Counted from the stretch's first letter, positions 1-8,981 are shown. The stretch is 64,000 nt of DNA from Ralstonia pickettii (GCF_030582395.1 NZ_CP104383.1:272373-336372); one strand, 5' to 3'. Notes: a model not told the origin generated them from the letters alone. Translations and numbers: made by a program.

Positions 1-2
1 AA

Positions 3-28
3 CGGCGTCGGGGGAACTCTCGACGCCG
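3..28. repeat. 8-bp inverted repeat downstream of the RDF-like gene
   Basis: Arms CGGCGTCG and CGACGCCG flank a 10-nt loop just past the stop codon of the first minus-strand gene. It could act as a 3'-end hairpin, but there is no T-run, so a terminator role is only a guess. Confidence 0.35.
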
Positions 29-66
29 CACGTTGATGCTACGACCAGGCGCCAAGCCGGCGCAGG

Positions 67-1344
67 TCAAGCTGAGAACAGACTGCCATCGAACTCCGCT
101 TTCACCTTCTCGCGGAAGGCGGGAGGAGACACGAGAGCCACACCCATCTCATCGATCAGCGCTCGCATGTCCTGCTCGCGCTTGGTCCAGCCCTTGCCAA
201 ACTTGGAGTGTGCGTACACGCGCAAATGCTCGCGCGTTTCCTGCCCCTCCATGCCCAGCGCCACGATGAGACGTTCAAACTGCTCGGCGATAGAGCCGCC
301 GACAGGCGGCTCGCTCTGCGCTCCTGGCTGACCACCCTCCTCGCCTGACGTTGGCGTGGCAGTGGCGGCCGGCTCGGTCGTGGGGTGCTCCAGCAGGGCA
401 ACCGTCTGCGTACCCACCTCGATCGCAGCACCAATATGGTCAGCGCCATCCAGCAGCGCGCCCAGGTCGATTTCGGCATCCAGCGTGGTGAGCCATTGTT
501 TCTGGCGTACCGGCAAGCCGTTATCGTCGATGCGGGAAATCTCCACTTCCTGCTTGGAGAGCCAGAACCTGGTGCCGACCAGACGGCCGCCGCGCGCAAT
601 CGCCACAGTCTGCATGGCCGCATGGGCCTTCTGCAGGACGTAGATCGAATTGGTGGGCAACTCAATCAAGCCAAGGCCTCGAATGTCAAGGATCGCAAAT
701 AGGAAGCTGGCCGTGAGGTTGCAGTGTCGGTCCTGGTATTGCGGGCAGACCTGCGGGTCGCATACGCCATCGGGAATGGCGTCGTCCTGGCGCAGGATGA
801 TGGTGCGGCCGCCGAAGATGCGCTTTGCACGCCTGGCGCGGTCACTGCGCTCGACAGGTGCGTACGTCTTGCATTGACGAAGACCATCCGCCCCGTACTG
901 CGACCAGAACACCTTTCCCGTGCCGTTGAATACCGCCAGCTCGTTGGGGATGTTGCGCAACCAGTCGTCGAACGCAAAGACGACCGGAAAGCGCCAGAGC
1001 TTGAGGCCGTCACCGCGATCCTCCCCGTATCGGGTCAGGATCTCTTCCGCGATGGCAGGATTCGTGAAATCACTGCCACGACACGTGAAGTACGGCGTAT
1101 TGCGGGGGATGAGGGCGTAGCTCAGGCCGGTTTTTCGTTCGATCTCGGAACCGATGTCCTCGAACGAGAGCCCTTGGGCGAGAAGCGCGTCGTGAATCTG
1201 GACGGCTTGGGGATTCTCCCTGGCCTTCTTGGTGAGGACCTTGATGCCAGGGCGGATCTTTCCAATGACGGGCGGCCGCAGGGGCCGCTCCTCAATTATG
1301 CTGCGCGGGGTCGCGAAGCCTGGGTGGGTTGGGATTGCGTGCAT
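67..1344 (-). CDS. Recombination-directionality-factor-like / metal-binding protein
   Basis: A 425-aa protein. The middle reads like phage Gp3-type recombination directionality factors: an FNGTGKVFWSQYG segment, a Cys cluster (CDPQVCPQYQDRHC, about residues 195-208), then a strand-rich stretch ending in LPTNSIYVLQKAHAAMQ and a WLSKQEVEISR segment. The C-terminal 100 residues are a Pro/Thr/Glu linker followed by a helical charged tail. Start: an AGGAG sequence lies 7 nt upstream of the ATG. It overlaps the end of the upstream small gene by 49 bp, so the two are probably co-translated. RDFs bias integrase reactions; whether this one controls the recombinase at 41929-43116 is inference. Relatives are often annotated as 'hydrolase or metal-binding protein'. 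Confidence 0.6.
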   Translation of the reverse strand: MHAIPTHPGFATPRSIIEERPLRPPVIGKIRPGIKVLTKKARENPQAVQIHDALLAQGLSFEDIGSEIERKTGLSYALIPRNTPYFTCRGSDFTNPAIAEEILTRYGEDRGDGLKLWRFPVVFAFDDWLRNIPNELAVFNGTGKVFWSQYGADGLRQCKTYAPVERSDRARRAKRIFGGRTIILRQDDAIPDGVCDPQVCPQYQDRHCNLTASFLFAILDIRGLGLIELPTNSIYVLQKAHAAMQTVAIARGGRLVGTRFWLSKQEVEISRIDDNGLPVRQKQWLTTLDAEIDLGALLDGADHIGAAIEVGTQTVALLEHPTTEPAATATPTSGEEGGQPGAQSEPPVGGSIAEQFERLIVALGMEGQETREHLRVYAHSKFGKGWTKREQDMRALIDEMGVALVSPPAFREKVKAEFDGSLFSA

Positions 1345-1613
1345 GAAACGCTCCTGTTGTTCAGGTACTGAACGACTTTGGAACGAAGGGTCTCAGCACG
1401 GTCCCCAAGATGCAGGGCGGCGTCGGCCCCGCGTTGGGTCGTTACTTCGTTGAGATATGCCGCTCGCGCGGCGTCGGAAAGGCTGGCAACGTGCGCCGCC
1501 TCGCAAAAATTTTTCCAGCTGTACGGCTGGTCCTTGTACTTCGGTCGACGGGCGTGGATCAGTTCGGCGATCTGCGCCTTGATCTGGGATTGCAACGTCA
1601 TTTCGAGTGCCAT
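1296..1613 (-). CDS. Conserved hypothetical protein, 105 aa
   Basis: Unrecognised small soluble protein, Ala/Gln-rich, starting MALEMTLQSQIK and containing a YSWKNFCEAAHVASL helix. I chose the ATG at 1613 because GGAGG lies 8 nt upstream; a longer upstream start has no such site. A strong intrinsic terminator (1650-1683) sits only 37 nt before this start, so expression requires read-through or a cryptic promoter. Its 3' end overlaps the RDF-like gene by 49 bp. Confidence 0.6.
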   Translation of the reverse strand: MALEMTLQSQIKAQIAELIHARRPKYKDQPYSWKNFCEAAHVASLSDAARAAYLNEVTTQRGADAALHLGDRAETLRSKVVQYLNNRSVSCTQSQPTQASRPRAA

Positions 1614-1649
1614 GGTCAGCTCCTCCGTGTGGGGTCTCTCACTTAAAAG

Positions 1650-1683
1650 CAAAAAAAGCCCGCTCCGGTAACCGGAAGCGGGC
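1650..1683 (-). terminator. Intrinsic terminator in the leader of 1296-1613
   Basis: Near-perfect hairpin (arms GCCCGCTCCGG and CCGGAAGCGGGC, plus sense, 1658-1683) followed on the minus strand by an uninterrupted run of Ts. It lies between leader element 1 (2097-2117) and the start codon at 1613, so it either ends a leader RNA or acts as an attenuator. Confidence 0.75.
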
Positions 1684-2253
1684 TTCTTGTGAGAAACCTG
1701 CTGCCACGCCCCTTTCGGGGGCGTGGCTCACAGGGAGCGTCGTGCCAATGCACTTCGCTCAGGGGGGAGAACGTAAAGTCGTTCTCGTGCAGCATGTTCA
1801 CGCCGCACAACAACCCATTTAGGACTTTCGTCCACCGCAGGTTCACGGATCAGTCGACGACAACCGTCCTGCACCCGGAGGCGCTGGAGAGAGAGACCAC
1901 ACATTTCCGGGGCTCAGACGGTGTTCACAGGCATGACCTAGGGTCATACACACGGGAACGCGTATTACGGCTGATAGATGGGGAGTGTCTGGCTAAGCAC
2001 TCATCACAAGGGGGGATTTCCACACCAGTTGCCAACTGGTCGGCGCATGCGCAAGGCACGACTTTTTTAAGGAGATGGACTCGCTAGGGAGTCAGTTCGA
2101 TGCGTCGATGACGCGAGGAGTGATTGCAGTATGCACCAGACAATCCATTAGGAATCCCGGAAAGCTCGCCAAAATAGCGTGGCTTTTGTAAGCAGCCACC
2201 GTGTTCATGTGCCGGAAAATTTCGAGTGAGAGATGAGATACCACACATGAACC
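1684..2253. other. Gene-free stretch between divergent genes
   Basis: About 570 bp without a convincing gene. It holds leader element 1, the inverted repeat ACCAGTTG/CAACTGGT (2024-2040, one-base spacer) and the divergent promoter zone for the plus-strand gene at 2254. A 67-codon minus frame (1643-1846) runs into the terminator and is probably not a gene. Confidence 0.5.
2097..2133 (-). promoter_or_regulatory. Leader element 1 (5' hairpin plus -10-like hexamer)
   Basis: Plus sense TCGATGCGTC-GAT-GACGCGAG at 2097-2117; on the minus strand a 5-6 bp stem with a 3-nt loop ending in GCATCGA. A -10-like CATACT (2128-2133) sits exactly 12 nt upstream. A second hairpin (GACTC/GAGTC) follows downstream. 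Member of the ten-copy family described in the findings. Confidence 0.7.
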
Positions 2254-2841
2254 ATGGTCGCTGCCCAACACCCCCAGGAACTTGAGGCGCCATTAGGCGC
2301 GCCACAGCCGAGTACATCCAACTCCGGACTCAAGCCGATCGCGCGGCTGGTCGGAGAAAACAGGATTAAGCGGATCGTCCCCGAGACGGCCGCCAGTGCT
2401 CAAGTCACCTATTCCTCTGTGTACGTTCGCGATTTCCTGCGCTCCGCGTACAACTTCTGCTCTTCCAAGTTCTCAGTCGCCAGGTCAGGCAAGACCCGAG
2501 CGCTCGACGAAAAATTCCGCGAAGCCGAGCTTTGGTTCGAAAAAGCCATCGCGTGGCACGCGAACAAAAGCCAAACCCCCATCCCCATCGAGACCGATAC
2601 CGTTGAGGTCCAGGTCACACATCCGCTGTCTGGGCGCCTCATTCGCCTCCTGAACCAGCACGACAGGCTGTTCGCGCTCGCCATCTTCGCCCGCGTCGCC
2701 AACTCCATATCGGCGCTCGAATTCGAGGGCACGATGAAAGTGGCCGGCAGCAAGATCGCTTCAATCCACCAGAGCTGCATCCCCGACAACGACCGTTTCG
2801 CTGCTGACGGCGCACAAGACGGCGACACCCCTGCGGGATAG
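2254..2841 (+). CDS. Conserved hypothetical, possibly DUF1845/AcaB-like
   Basis: A 195-aa soluble protein. The segment LIRLLNQHDRLFALAIFAR with the following helices resembles ICE/plasmid proteins of the PFL_4669/DUF1845 (AcaB) group, in which a helical 'LL..yD.L' signature precedes a helix pair; this is recalled family resemblance, not a search. N-terminal 45 residues are low-complexity. It is the first plus-strand gene after a divergent promoter region and may head the 2.2-6.1 kb island; about 190 bp separate it from the next gene. Confidence 0.45.
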   Translation: MVAAQHPQELEAPLGAPQPSTSNSGLKPIARLVGENRIKRIVPETAASAQVTYSSVYVRDFLRSAYNFCSSKFSVARSGKTRALDEKFREAELWFEKAIAWHANKSQTPIPIETDTVEVQVTHPLSGRLIRLLNQHDRLFALAIFARVANSISALEFEGTMKVAGSKIASIHQSCIPDNDRFAADGAQDGDTPAG

Positions 2842-3034
2842 CCAACCACACCACCCAACGCACCCATCGGGATGGCAGCCGGCATGGCGCCATATCCGAC
2901 CTAGCAGCCAACACGGCGCCCGAAACAGTGGCCGGTACGAAGGCCAGAGGGGATTGTCGTCCCGCGCGAAGGCATCGCGGACCGAATAAACGACCTCTCA
3001 GGCGCCCCCCTCACCCCAACCGCTGGAGAGAGCC

Positions 3035-3715
3035 ATGGATATTCGCGAAATCTACCGATTGCACCAGCAGTACTCGCACTCCCCTGTCACGATCGACATG
3101 GGCACGGCGGAAGATCATGCGGCCGCACCGGCCCTTACCTACGCCGCCGGCGGCAAGCGCCGGTGGGACCAGCACAAGCCTGCCTTGAAGGTTACTGCGA
3201 TCTGCTGCGCGTTCATCGTGCTGGCCACGATTGCTGGCCTGGGGCTTGGGGACCTGTACGCCAAGAAGGGCCGGGCGGGTTCGGCGGCAGCGGCCGGGCC
3301 CGAGCAAGTCACGCACGCAGTACAGACGCAAGCGCCGGCCGCCCCTGCCTCGGCGCCGGAACCTGCAGTCGCCGCAAACCAAGCCACGCCGGCAGCCATC
3401 GGAAGCTCGACGCCCTCAGCGCCGGTTGCAGCATCTGTCACGGCCGCGCCCACTGCACCGGTGGCTCAACCACAGCGAGCCGCCCTTTCCGCAGCCGAGG
3501 TGGCGCCCCGCGAGCGCGTTCCTGCGCCGGAGAAGGTCGAAACAGCCCCGGCTCAGCCCGCTGCTCGGCGTACCGAGCGCACCGCACCCGATCAAGCCCC
3601 TGTTACGCGGCCCGCGCCGGCACCCCAACCAACCGCCACGGCACCGCGCGCCGCTACACCACCGGCACGCACCACGGAAGCGAATCGTCCGTCCGGCGAC
3701 GTGAAGATGTTCTGA
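3035..3715 (+). CDS. Single-pass membrane protein with Ala/Pro-rich tail
   Basis: A 226-aa protein. One transmembrane helix (about residues 51-73, VTAICCAFIVLATIAGLGLG) separates a 50-residue N-terminal cytoplasmic segment from a long Ala/Pro/Thr-rich periplasmic tail with no fold I recognise. GGAGAG precedes the ATG at 7-nt spacing. Its stop is 10 bp from the bactofilin gene, so they are co-transcribed. TonB-like or pilus-accessory linker proteins have similar composition, but there is no diagnostic motif. Confidence 0.65.
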   Translation: MDIREIYRLHQQYSHSPVTIDMGTAEDHAAAPALTYAAGGKRRWDQHKPALKVTAICCAFIVLATIAGLGLGDLYAKKGRAGSAAAAGPEQVTHAVQTQAPAAPASAPEPAVAANQATPAAIGSSTPSAPVAASVTAAPTAPVAQPQRAALSAAEVAPRERVPAPEKVETAPAQPAARRTERTAPDQAPVTRPAPAPQPTATAPRAATPPARTTEANRPSGDVKMF

Positions 3716-3725
3716 GGAGCAAACC

Positions 3726-4109
3726 ATGAAAGAGCAGATGGAAATCAGCATCATCAACGAGGGCATGGCGATTCACGGCAATGTCGACATGGACCATGGC
3801 GGCTCCATCCTGGGTCTCGTCAATGGCAACGTCGTCTCGTCAGGCGGCCTTCTCCACATCGGCCCGGCCGCCGTCATCAAGGGGTCGGTCACCGGGCAGT
3901 TCGTATTGATCCAGGGCGCAGTCGAAGGCGACGTCAATGCCCAGGTCTCTCTCAAGGTGGAAGGTGCGGTCAAAGGCGAGATCCGCTACGCCGGCACGAT
4001 TCGGCTCGGCCCGCACGCCAACCTGGAGGGTCGCATCACGCGCATTCCGCGCCTTTCAGCGGCGGCGCCCGCGCCTCCTGTCGAAGATGCGCTCGAATCG
4101 AGTACCTGA
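3726..4109 (+). CDS. Bactofilin family protein
   Basis: A 127-aa protein made almost entirely of short beta-helical repeats (IHGNVDMDHGGSILGLVNG, VIKGSVTGQFVLIQGAVEG, VEGAVKGEIRYAGTI), the signature of polymer-forming bactofilins. Bactofilins assemble without nucleotide into cytoskeletal filaments, usually at the membrane. GAGGAG precedes the ATG. Its partner is probably the membrane protein encoded 10 bp upstream, which could anchor the filament. Length matches small bactofilins. Confidence 0.85.
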   Translation: MKEQMEISIINEGMAIHGNVDMDHGGSILGLVNGNVVSSGGLLHIGPAAVIKGSVTGQFVLIQGAVEGDVNAQVSLKVEGAVKGEIRYAGTIRLGPHANLEGRITRIPRLSAAAPAPPVEDALESST

Positions 4110-4268
4110 CGCTGGCCTCTCGCCACAGCATGGCGGCAATGCGAAATCGACACGACGCAAACACCATGAAAATCACCGACGGCGTGATGGATCGACACGA
4201 GATGCCGCGCTTCCAGCTCTTTGGCTGTCTGACCAGCCGCACCAACAAACCCAACTGACAGGTCGATC

Positions 4269-5000
4269 ATGCACCTTGCATCCAGATACGCCGCCCTCAT
4301 TCCGGTCGCCGCACTCTGCCTTGGCTTGGCCGCCTGCAGCGACAAGACAACCGATACAGCCAAGCAGATCAACCGGGAGATCGAGACAACCAAGACCATC
4401 TCCGACCCGGTTTCTGCTCTGGCCAAGCTCGATCCGCTGCAGGGTAGTGGTCGAGATGCCCTGACTGGTTGCGAAGTCGTCTGTGGCGATATTGTGCAAG
4501 CCATGGCCAACCTGGACGACGCACGCACGGCGCGGATCAAGCAAGCGATGGACCGGCTCACGCCGGCAAAGCTGGCGGAATACTTCGAGGGCGACTCGAT
4601 GCTGCCCCTACGCGACGACATGGCGCCCCGCATTCTCGCGGCGGCCCAGGCTTCCACGGGTACCGCAGTCAATAGTCGGCTCCTGCGTGTTGCTGGCCAG
4701 ATCGTGCGCGATGGAAAATACGTGATTCGTAGCTCCGACAAGGCGGCAGAGTTGTTCGCGCGCGCCTGGTTGGCGGGCGACCCGACCGCAGCGGCGAACA
4801 ACGCGCAGCTCTACGATTCGTTGCATGACCTGAACAACGCCTACCTTTGGGCGTTACGCTGCCGAGCCGAGTGCCATCCTGATGACGGCTACCGCCCGGT
4901 CAACGCGGAATCGCTACGCAGCCGCCTATCCACGGCGGCGATCCGGCAGGCCGAACAGGCGGCACTCGACCCCACCGTGCTGTCTCTCGCTGGGCGCTAG
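4269..5000 (+). CDS. Predicted lipoprotein
   Basis: A 243-aa protein with a lipoprotein signal: basic start, hydrophobic core, lipobox LAAC (Cys about residue 24). The mature part is helical and includes ELFARAWLAGDPTAAANNAQLYD, which resembles a Sel1-like repeat pair but is too short to assign. It lies between the bactofilin and the exported protein on the same strand and probably acts in the periplasm or at a membrane face. Confidence 0.65.
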   Translation: MHLASRYAALIPVAALCLGLAACSDKTTDTAKQINREIETTKTISDPVSALAKLDPLQGSGRDALTGCEVVCGDIVQAMANLDDARTARIKQAMDRLTPAKLAEYFEGDSMLPLRDDMAPRILAAAQASTGTAVNSRLLRVAGQIVRDGKYVIRSSDKAAELFARAWLAGDPTAAANNAQLYDSLHDLNNAYLWALRCRAECHPDDGYRPVNAESLRSRLSTAAIRQAEQAALDPTVLSLAGR

Positions 5001-5010
5001 GGGAACCACC

Positions 5011-5700
5011 ATGCGCAAGATCTCGACCCTGACCGTTGCCCTCGTGCTTTTGAGCGCGGCACAGGTCGCAGACGCCGGCCGCGGTGGCGCTGGCGGTAGC
5101 TCGACAGCAAGTCGTAGTGCCGGAGGCATTTCGCGGTCTGCCGGCGCCAGCAAGCCCGGCACCTACCGACCAGCGACCAACAGCCTTGCGCAGACTAGCA
5201 CGCCAGGCGCGCGGGCGCGCGGCACACGCCGCAGTCTGCTGGAAGGTGGCGCACAGCCCTCCGCTCATTTGGCGCAGGTTATCCGCGAGCGTGAAAGCAG
5301 CGGCCCGGGATGGCTTGGCACCGCGTTCCTGGTGGCGCTGCTCAGCCGCCACGATCTCTCCGACAGTGACCGCCACTGGCTGCAGGCCAAGATCGACGCG
5401 CTCGCCGACGACGAGGCTGATGACCAATCTGGTCTCGAACCCCCGCTCGTACCCACTGTCACGTTCCTGTATGCCGGCCTGCAGGGCAATTTCATGACCG
5501 GTCGCGGGTCTACGATCCGCGTGACTGCGCACGGGACGCCTGTGAATCCGATTCCGGTGAGTTGCACCATGCCCGAGGCACGCATCAGCACGGAAGGACC
5601 CGCTGCGGTGATCGTCTGGGAACCGCGCGCGCCAGCGGCCTATGTGCTCACATGCCAAGCGGGCGGGCAGCGCGATCGACGCCTGCTCAAGGCCGGGTAG
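5011..5700 (+). CDS. Exported Gly/Ser-rich protein
   Basis: A 229-aa protein starting MRKISTLTVALVLLSAAQVADA, a clear Sec signal with AxA-type cleavage. It continues with a Gly/Ser-rich stretch, a short hydrophobic helix (GWLGTAFLVALLSRHDL) and a beta-rich C-terminal half. The ATG at 5011 was chosen because AGGGGA precedes it and it gives a proper signal peptide. It starts 10 bp after the lipoprotein gene. Function unknown. Confidence 0.65.
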   Translation: MRKISTLTVALVLLSAAQVADAGRGGAGGSSTASRSAGGISRSAGASKPGTYRPATNSLAQTSTPGARARGTRRSLLEGGAQPSAHLAQVIRERESSGPGWLGTAFLVALLSRHDLSDSDRHWLQAKIDALADDEADDQSGLEPPLVPTVTFLYAGLQGNFMTGRGSTIRVTAHGTPVNPIPVSCTMPEARISTEGPAAVIVWEPRAPAAYVLTCQAGGQRDRRLLKAG

Positions 5701-5820
5701 CAACCTGGCGCCGGATGGACTCGTCCTACAAGACACACCGTACATCGCTCCGTGCATCGTTTTTTGCTCGGAAAACAGGGCCAGTCGGAATATCGTGTTG
5801 AACAAATCATTGGAGACGCC

Positions 5821-6108
5821 GTGGAACCCGTGAGCACCTTGATCGACTGGATTGATTGTCGTGAACGCAAGCCTTCCCCGCCTGAAACACCCTATAAGGA
5901 GTACCTGGTCTGGGTGGTGCAGTTGCTACCGAATGCCGCCGGCGGCATGTACTTGCTGCAATTCAGCCGTGAACGCAACGACTGGATGCCGCTACCGTAT
6001 GGTCCTGCCGGTGCACCCATGGTCGTCACGCACTACAGTGAAGTTCTTGACGTATTGGGTTCCCCTGACCCCAAACCCTATGGCCCTCGAGGGCGTGAGT
6101 ACCTTTGA
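5821..6108 (+). CDS. DUF551-like small protein
   Basis: A 95-aa protein from a GTG start with GGAG placed 5 nt upstream. The pattern W-I-D-C-x-E-R-K-P, YLVWVV and the C-terminal VTHYSEVLDVLG-P matches the phage/plasmid DUF551 layout (W...kP...YLvW...VTHW...P). No catalytic residues are evident. It is the last gene of the plus-strand island. Confidence 0.55.
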   Translation: MEPVSTLIDWIDCRERKPSPPETPYKEYLVWVVQLLPNAAGGMYLLQFSRERNDWMPLPYGPAGAPMVVTHYSEVLDVLGSPDPKPYGPRGREYL

Positions 6109-6141
6109 GGCGGGCGCTGCCGCACTTGCTCTTCAGGATAG

Positions 6142-6171
6142 AAAAAGAAAAAGGGGGCACTTGGCCCCCTT
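6142..6171 (-). terminator. Intrinsic terminator, convergent region
   Basis: Arms AAGGGGGC and GCCCCCTT (6151-6171) with an A-rich run on the plus side, giving a T-run on the minus strand after the minus-strand gene at 6283-6687. A second GGGTGGG-type hairpin follows near 6180. Confidence 0.7.
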
Positions 6172-6282
6172 GGTTTGCACCCCCACCATCGGGTGGGTTC
6201 TGACACACGCGTTTACCGCGTTCAGGATAAATCCACAGAAAGCCGCTTCGCGCATCAGCCCTTTCGCCATGCCTAGCGCAAA

Positions 6283-6687
6283 TCAGGCCGCTGGTCCGGG
6301 CACCAGGATGAGCGTGTGCAACTCTTCAGCCGTGAACAGCCGGCTGATCGAGATCCAGGGCCGGCGCTCTGCGTCGCCATCACCATAGAAGGACACAAAC
6401 GGTACGTGTCCATCCATGAGGCAGTGGAAGCGCCGCTTCGCGCTGCCGCCCTGCTCGATCTCGAAATCCGCGCCGTGCTGCAGTTCGAAGATCACTGATC
6501 CCTGTCGATACTGCACCGGCTGGCCATCGCGGCCACCGGCCGCGCCGATCAGTGCGGATTCGAACCAGTCGTCAAACCCGAGATCCGTACCACCCTCTTC
6601 TACAGCCTGTTTCCAGCGGCCAATCCACCCGAGGTCGGCCGCGCGAGGAAGAGACTCGATGTCGATCGGCTCTTCTTTGTCCATCAT
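6283..6687 (-). CDS. Hypothetical protein, 134 aa
   Basis: Acidic soluble protein, not recognised. The C-terminal half is beta-rich (VIFELQHGADFEIEQGG, VPFVSFYGDGDAERRPWISI). It ends in a convergent terminator shared with the plus-strand island. Confidence 0.55.
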   Translation of the reverse strand: MMDKEEPIDIESLPRAADLGWIGRWKQAVEEGGTDLGFDDWFESALIGAAGGRDGQPVQYRQGSVIFELQHGADFEIEQGGSAKRRFHCLMDGHVPFVSFYGDGDAERRPWISISRLFTAEELHTLILVPGPAA

Positions 6688-6794
6688 GATGTTGCTCCTC
6701 CGGGCACAGGACTAGATATGTCGAGTGCCACAAAAATTTTGATCGATTTCGGCACGCGGTCAAATTGGGCGGAACACCCACCAACCGATGCCGG

Positions 6795-6825
6795 AGCAAA
6801 GAAATGCCCCGGGATGGCCCGGGGC
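6795..6825 (-). terminator. Terminator of the MoxR/VWA operon
   Basis: Perfect 8-bp arms GCCCCGGG/CCCGGGGC (6806-6825) followed on the minus strand by ATTTCTTT, just past the VWA-like gene stop. Confidence 0.75.
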
Positions 6826-6830
6826 AATGG

Positions 6831-8048
6831 TCAGACGATGACCTCGATGCAATCGCCGAATGGCGGGGTATGGATTCTGCGCAACGGTGTGGTTGAGGCC
6901 CACAGCACCGGATACTCCGGCGGCACTTCGGGGAACGTGCCATACATGTCCGTCAGATAGGCGAGAAACGCCGGCCGAAAGCCCTGTTCCTCCACCCACT
7001 CGAACGGCGGTGCGAAGCAGGTACCGCCGCCGCCTTTCACAGGCGCCAGTTCAAGCGCATCACCGGGCTCGAACACCTGCACCTGCGTGACACGCGCGTC
7101 ACAGTCGATGACGATCAGCCGCGATGGCTTCACTTCATCGAAAACGCGGTGGATCTCGGATGCGAACTGGCGTTGCGTTTCATCGAACACCGAGCCACTC
7201 GAATCGCGCACAAACACGGCGTCCCCCACCCGCCGGCTATGAAGCGCCGGCAAATAGAGACCAAGGTGCGTGAAGCGGCGGTTCGGTATCGACCAGCTGT
7301 AGTCGGCTTGGGCCGACTCGCTTGCAAAGCGCGCGAGGGCCGCACGCCAATCGACCGCCGGCGTAACCAGTTGGTCAACCACGGTCTGCAGATCCGCACC
7401 GAACTTGCCGCGCATCTTGGCCACCTGCGCAGCCTTCATCGCCGCGACTTTCCACTGCGTCTCCGTCGAGGCCTGGTCATTGCCGCGATCCTTGCGGATG
7501 TCGCCGGGCTCATACGTCGGGCTGCCGTCGGCGTTGCCACCTTCGGCAGCGCCCTGCCCTTGTGCCGCATCGGATGCGTTCGGGTCGCGCGATGGCAGCC
7601 CAGCGCCCGTACCGCGAGCGCCCTGGGCCTGAGGCTCTTGGGGAGCCTCAGGTGGCCGTTCCTGGCGGAGCACCGCATAAATCTCCTCTGCTGACTTGCC
7701 AGTGAAGCGTTCCTCCAGCAGTGCGCCTTTCGGGAGCTTCAAGTTGGCAGCGAGCACAACCGGATTGACCGCATAGTCACAGGCCGCGTTCCACAGCTTC
7801 TGATCGCGATTGCCACGCCGCCAGCAATGCCCGCTGGCGGGGTGCAGCACCTCATGAGCGAGACACCCACGCAGTTCAAGATCGTCCAAGGTGGCCACGA
7901 ACTGCGCGTTGTAGCCAAGCGCCCGGCCGTCAACCCAGAACGTGTGGCACGTGGGGTCTTCGACAGGCTTCAGACGAAGCGCCAGCGCCCCGAAGAAAGG
8001 GTGGTTCAGCACCAGTTGACCACGCTGCTTGATGATCCGTTCGAGCAT
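6831..8048 (-). CDS. VWA-like metallopeptidase-like protein (DUF2201 type)
   Basis: A 405-aa protein. The N-terminal domain carries HEVLH with a following H (about residues 67-75 of AHEVLHPASGH), the zinc-binding layout of the DUF2201 N-terminal domain. A Pro/Gln/Ala linker follows, then a VWA-like domain with the MIDAS motif DSSGS, a Thr in GGGGT and an Asp in LTDMYG. The ATG at 8048 is preferred over a GTG six bases upstream because GAGGT is correctly spaced for it. It is the third gene of a MoxR-DUF3150-VWA set; in related AAA+/VWA pairs the VWA protein is the adaptor for the ATPase. Confidence 0.75.
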   Translation of the reverse strand: MLERIIKQRGQLVLNHPFFGALALRLKPVEDPTCHTFWVDGRALGYNAQFVATLDDLELRGCLAHEVLHPASGHCWRRGNRDQKLWNAACDYAVNPVVLAANLKLPKGALLEERFTGKSAEEIYAVLRQERPPEAPQEPQAQGARGTGAGLPSRDPNASDAAQGQGAAEGGNADGSPTYEPGDIRKDRGNDQASTETQWKVAAMKAAQVAKMRGKFGADLQTVVDQLVTPAVDWRAALARFASESAQADYSWSIPNRRFTHLGLYLPALHSRRVGDAVFVRDSSGSVFDETQRQFASEIHRVFDEVKPSRLIVIDCDARVTQVQVFEPGDALELAPVKGGGGTCFAPPFEWVEEQGFRPAFLAYLTDMYGTFPEVPPEYPVLWASTTPLRRIHTPPFGDCIEVIV

Positions 8049-8057
8049 GGCCACACC

Positions 8058-8981
8058 TCACGAGGCAAGGAGGAAACTGAGCGCAGACGAATCGCCAAGT
8101 GCCGGTGCTGCCGGCGTGCTGAGCGCGCCGGTCATGTACACCGCCATCTGCGCCTCGATCTCCATCGCCTTCTCCGCCACCTTCTGGCGAAGATCGGCCG
8201 AATCCTTCAATTCGGCGCCCGTGTAGCAAGCCAGGTGATTGCGCGTCTCGTTCAGGATGTCCGTCAATGCCGGATCCTGTGTGAAGTTCAACGTCGGAAG
8301 CAGGTCACACAGTTCGCGCACCTTGTCGACAACGCCCAGCCGGACGTTGCGTCCCGCGTACAGACGGTTGGCGAAGTGCTGCACAGCGTCGTAGAGGCGG
8401 CCGACGATGTCTTCGTTGGCCGTCTTGACCGCGCTGAACACCCGCTCGTCCATATCCGCCTTGATGCCGTCCAGCACGTTGGCCGGCAAGTTGATGCCGA
8501 ACTGGCTTGCGTCCGGAAACGGCAAGGGAGACAGGCGTATACCGAACTTGGTCGACAGCGCTTCGAGGGTCGGGTAGTCCGCCTCGGTATAGAGCCCGTT
8601 GAGAGCACCCTTGGCCTGCTCCTTCAACGCTGGGTATTCGGCGAGAAAGGCTGACGTGGCTTCACGGAACTCGTCTTGAAACTCGCGCAGCCGGTCAGCG
8701 ACCTTTAGGTAAACAGCCGTGGGCAGCAAACGCACGCCAAGCTGGTCGTATTCGAGGGTGTGCGCATTGAAGAAGGCACGTGCTTGCGTGGCGATGCTGC
8801 ACACGCTCTTGTAAGAAATGGCATCGTCGGTCAGGAGCTTCTTGTTGAAGCGCCCGATGTCTTTGGTGGCGTGGTTCTTTTCCACCTCTTCCGTGGCGCG
8901 GGTATCGAAGCGACGTGCGCGCCAAACGGAGATGCCAAGGGATGCGAGCATGACACGCTCGTGAACGTTGAGGATGTTCAT
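8058..8981 (-). CDS. DUF3150-like protein, middle gene of a MoxR/VWA module
   Basis: A 307-aa, mostly helical protein (MNILNVHERVMLASLGISVW start). AGAGG precedes the ATG at 8 nt. Its stop is 9 bp before the VWA-like start, so the genes are coupled. The DUF3150 name rests on its position between a MoxR-type ATPase and a DUF2201-like protein plus its length and helical character. No catalytic motif seen. Confidence 0.6.
   Translation of the reverse strand: MNILNVHERVMLASLGISVWRARRFDTRATEEVEKNHATKDIGRFNKKLLTDDAISYKSVCSIATQARAFFNAHTLEYDQLGVRLLPTAVYLKVADRLREFQDEFREATSAFLAEYPALKEQAKGALNGLYTEADYPTLEALSTKFGIRLSPLPFPDASQFGINLPANVLDGIKADMDERVFSAVKTANEDIVGRLYDAVQHFANRLYAGRNVRLGVVDKVRELCDLLPTLNFTQDPALTDILNETRNHLACYTGAELKDSADLRQKVAEKAMEIEAQMAVYMTGALSTPAAPALGDSSALSFLLAS

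Noticed and set aside
1643..1846. 67-codon minus frame that could be a leader peptide
   Set aside because: It ends inside the terminator, but no regulatory codon run or ribosome site supports it.
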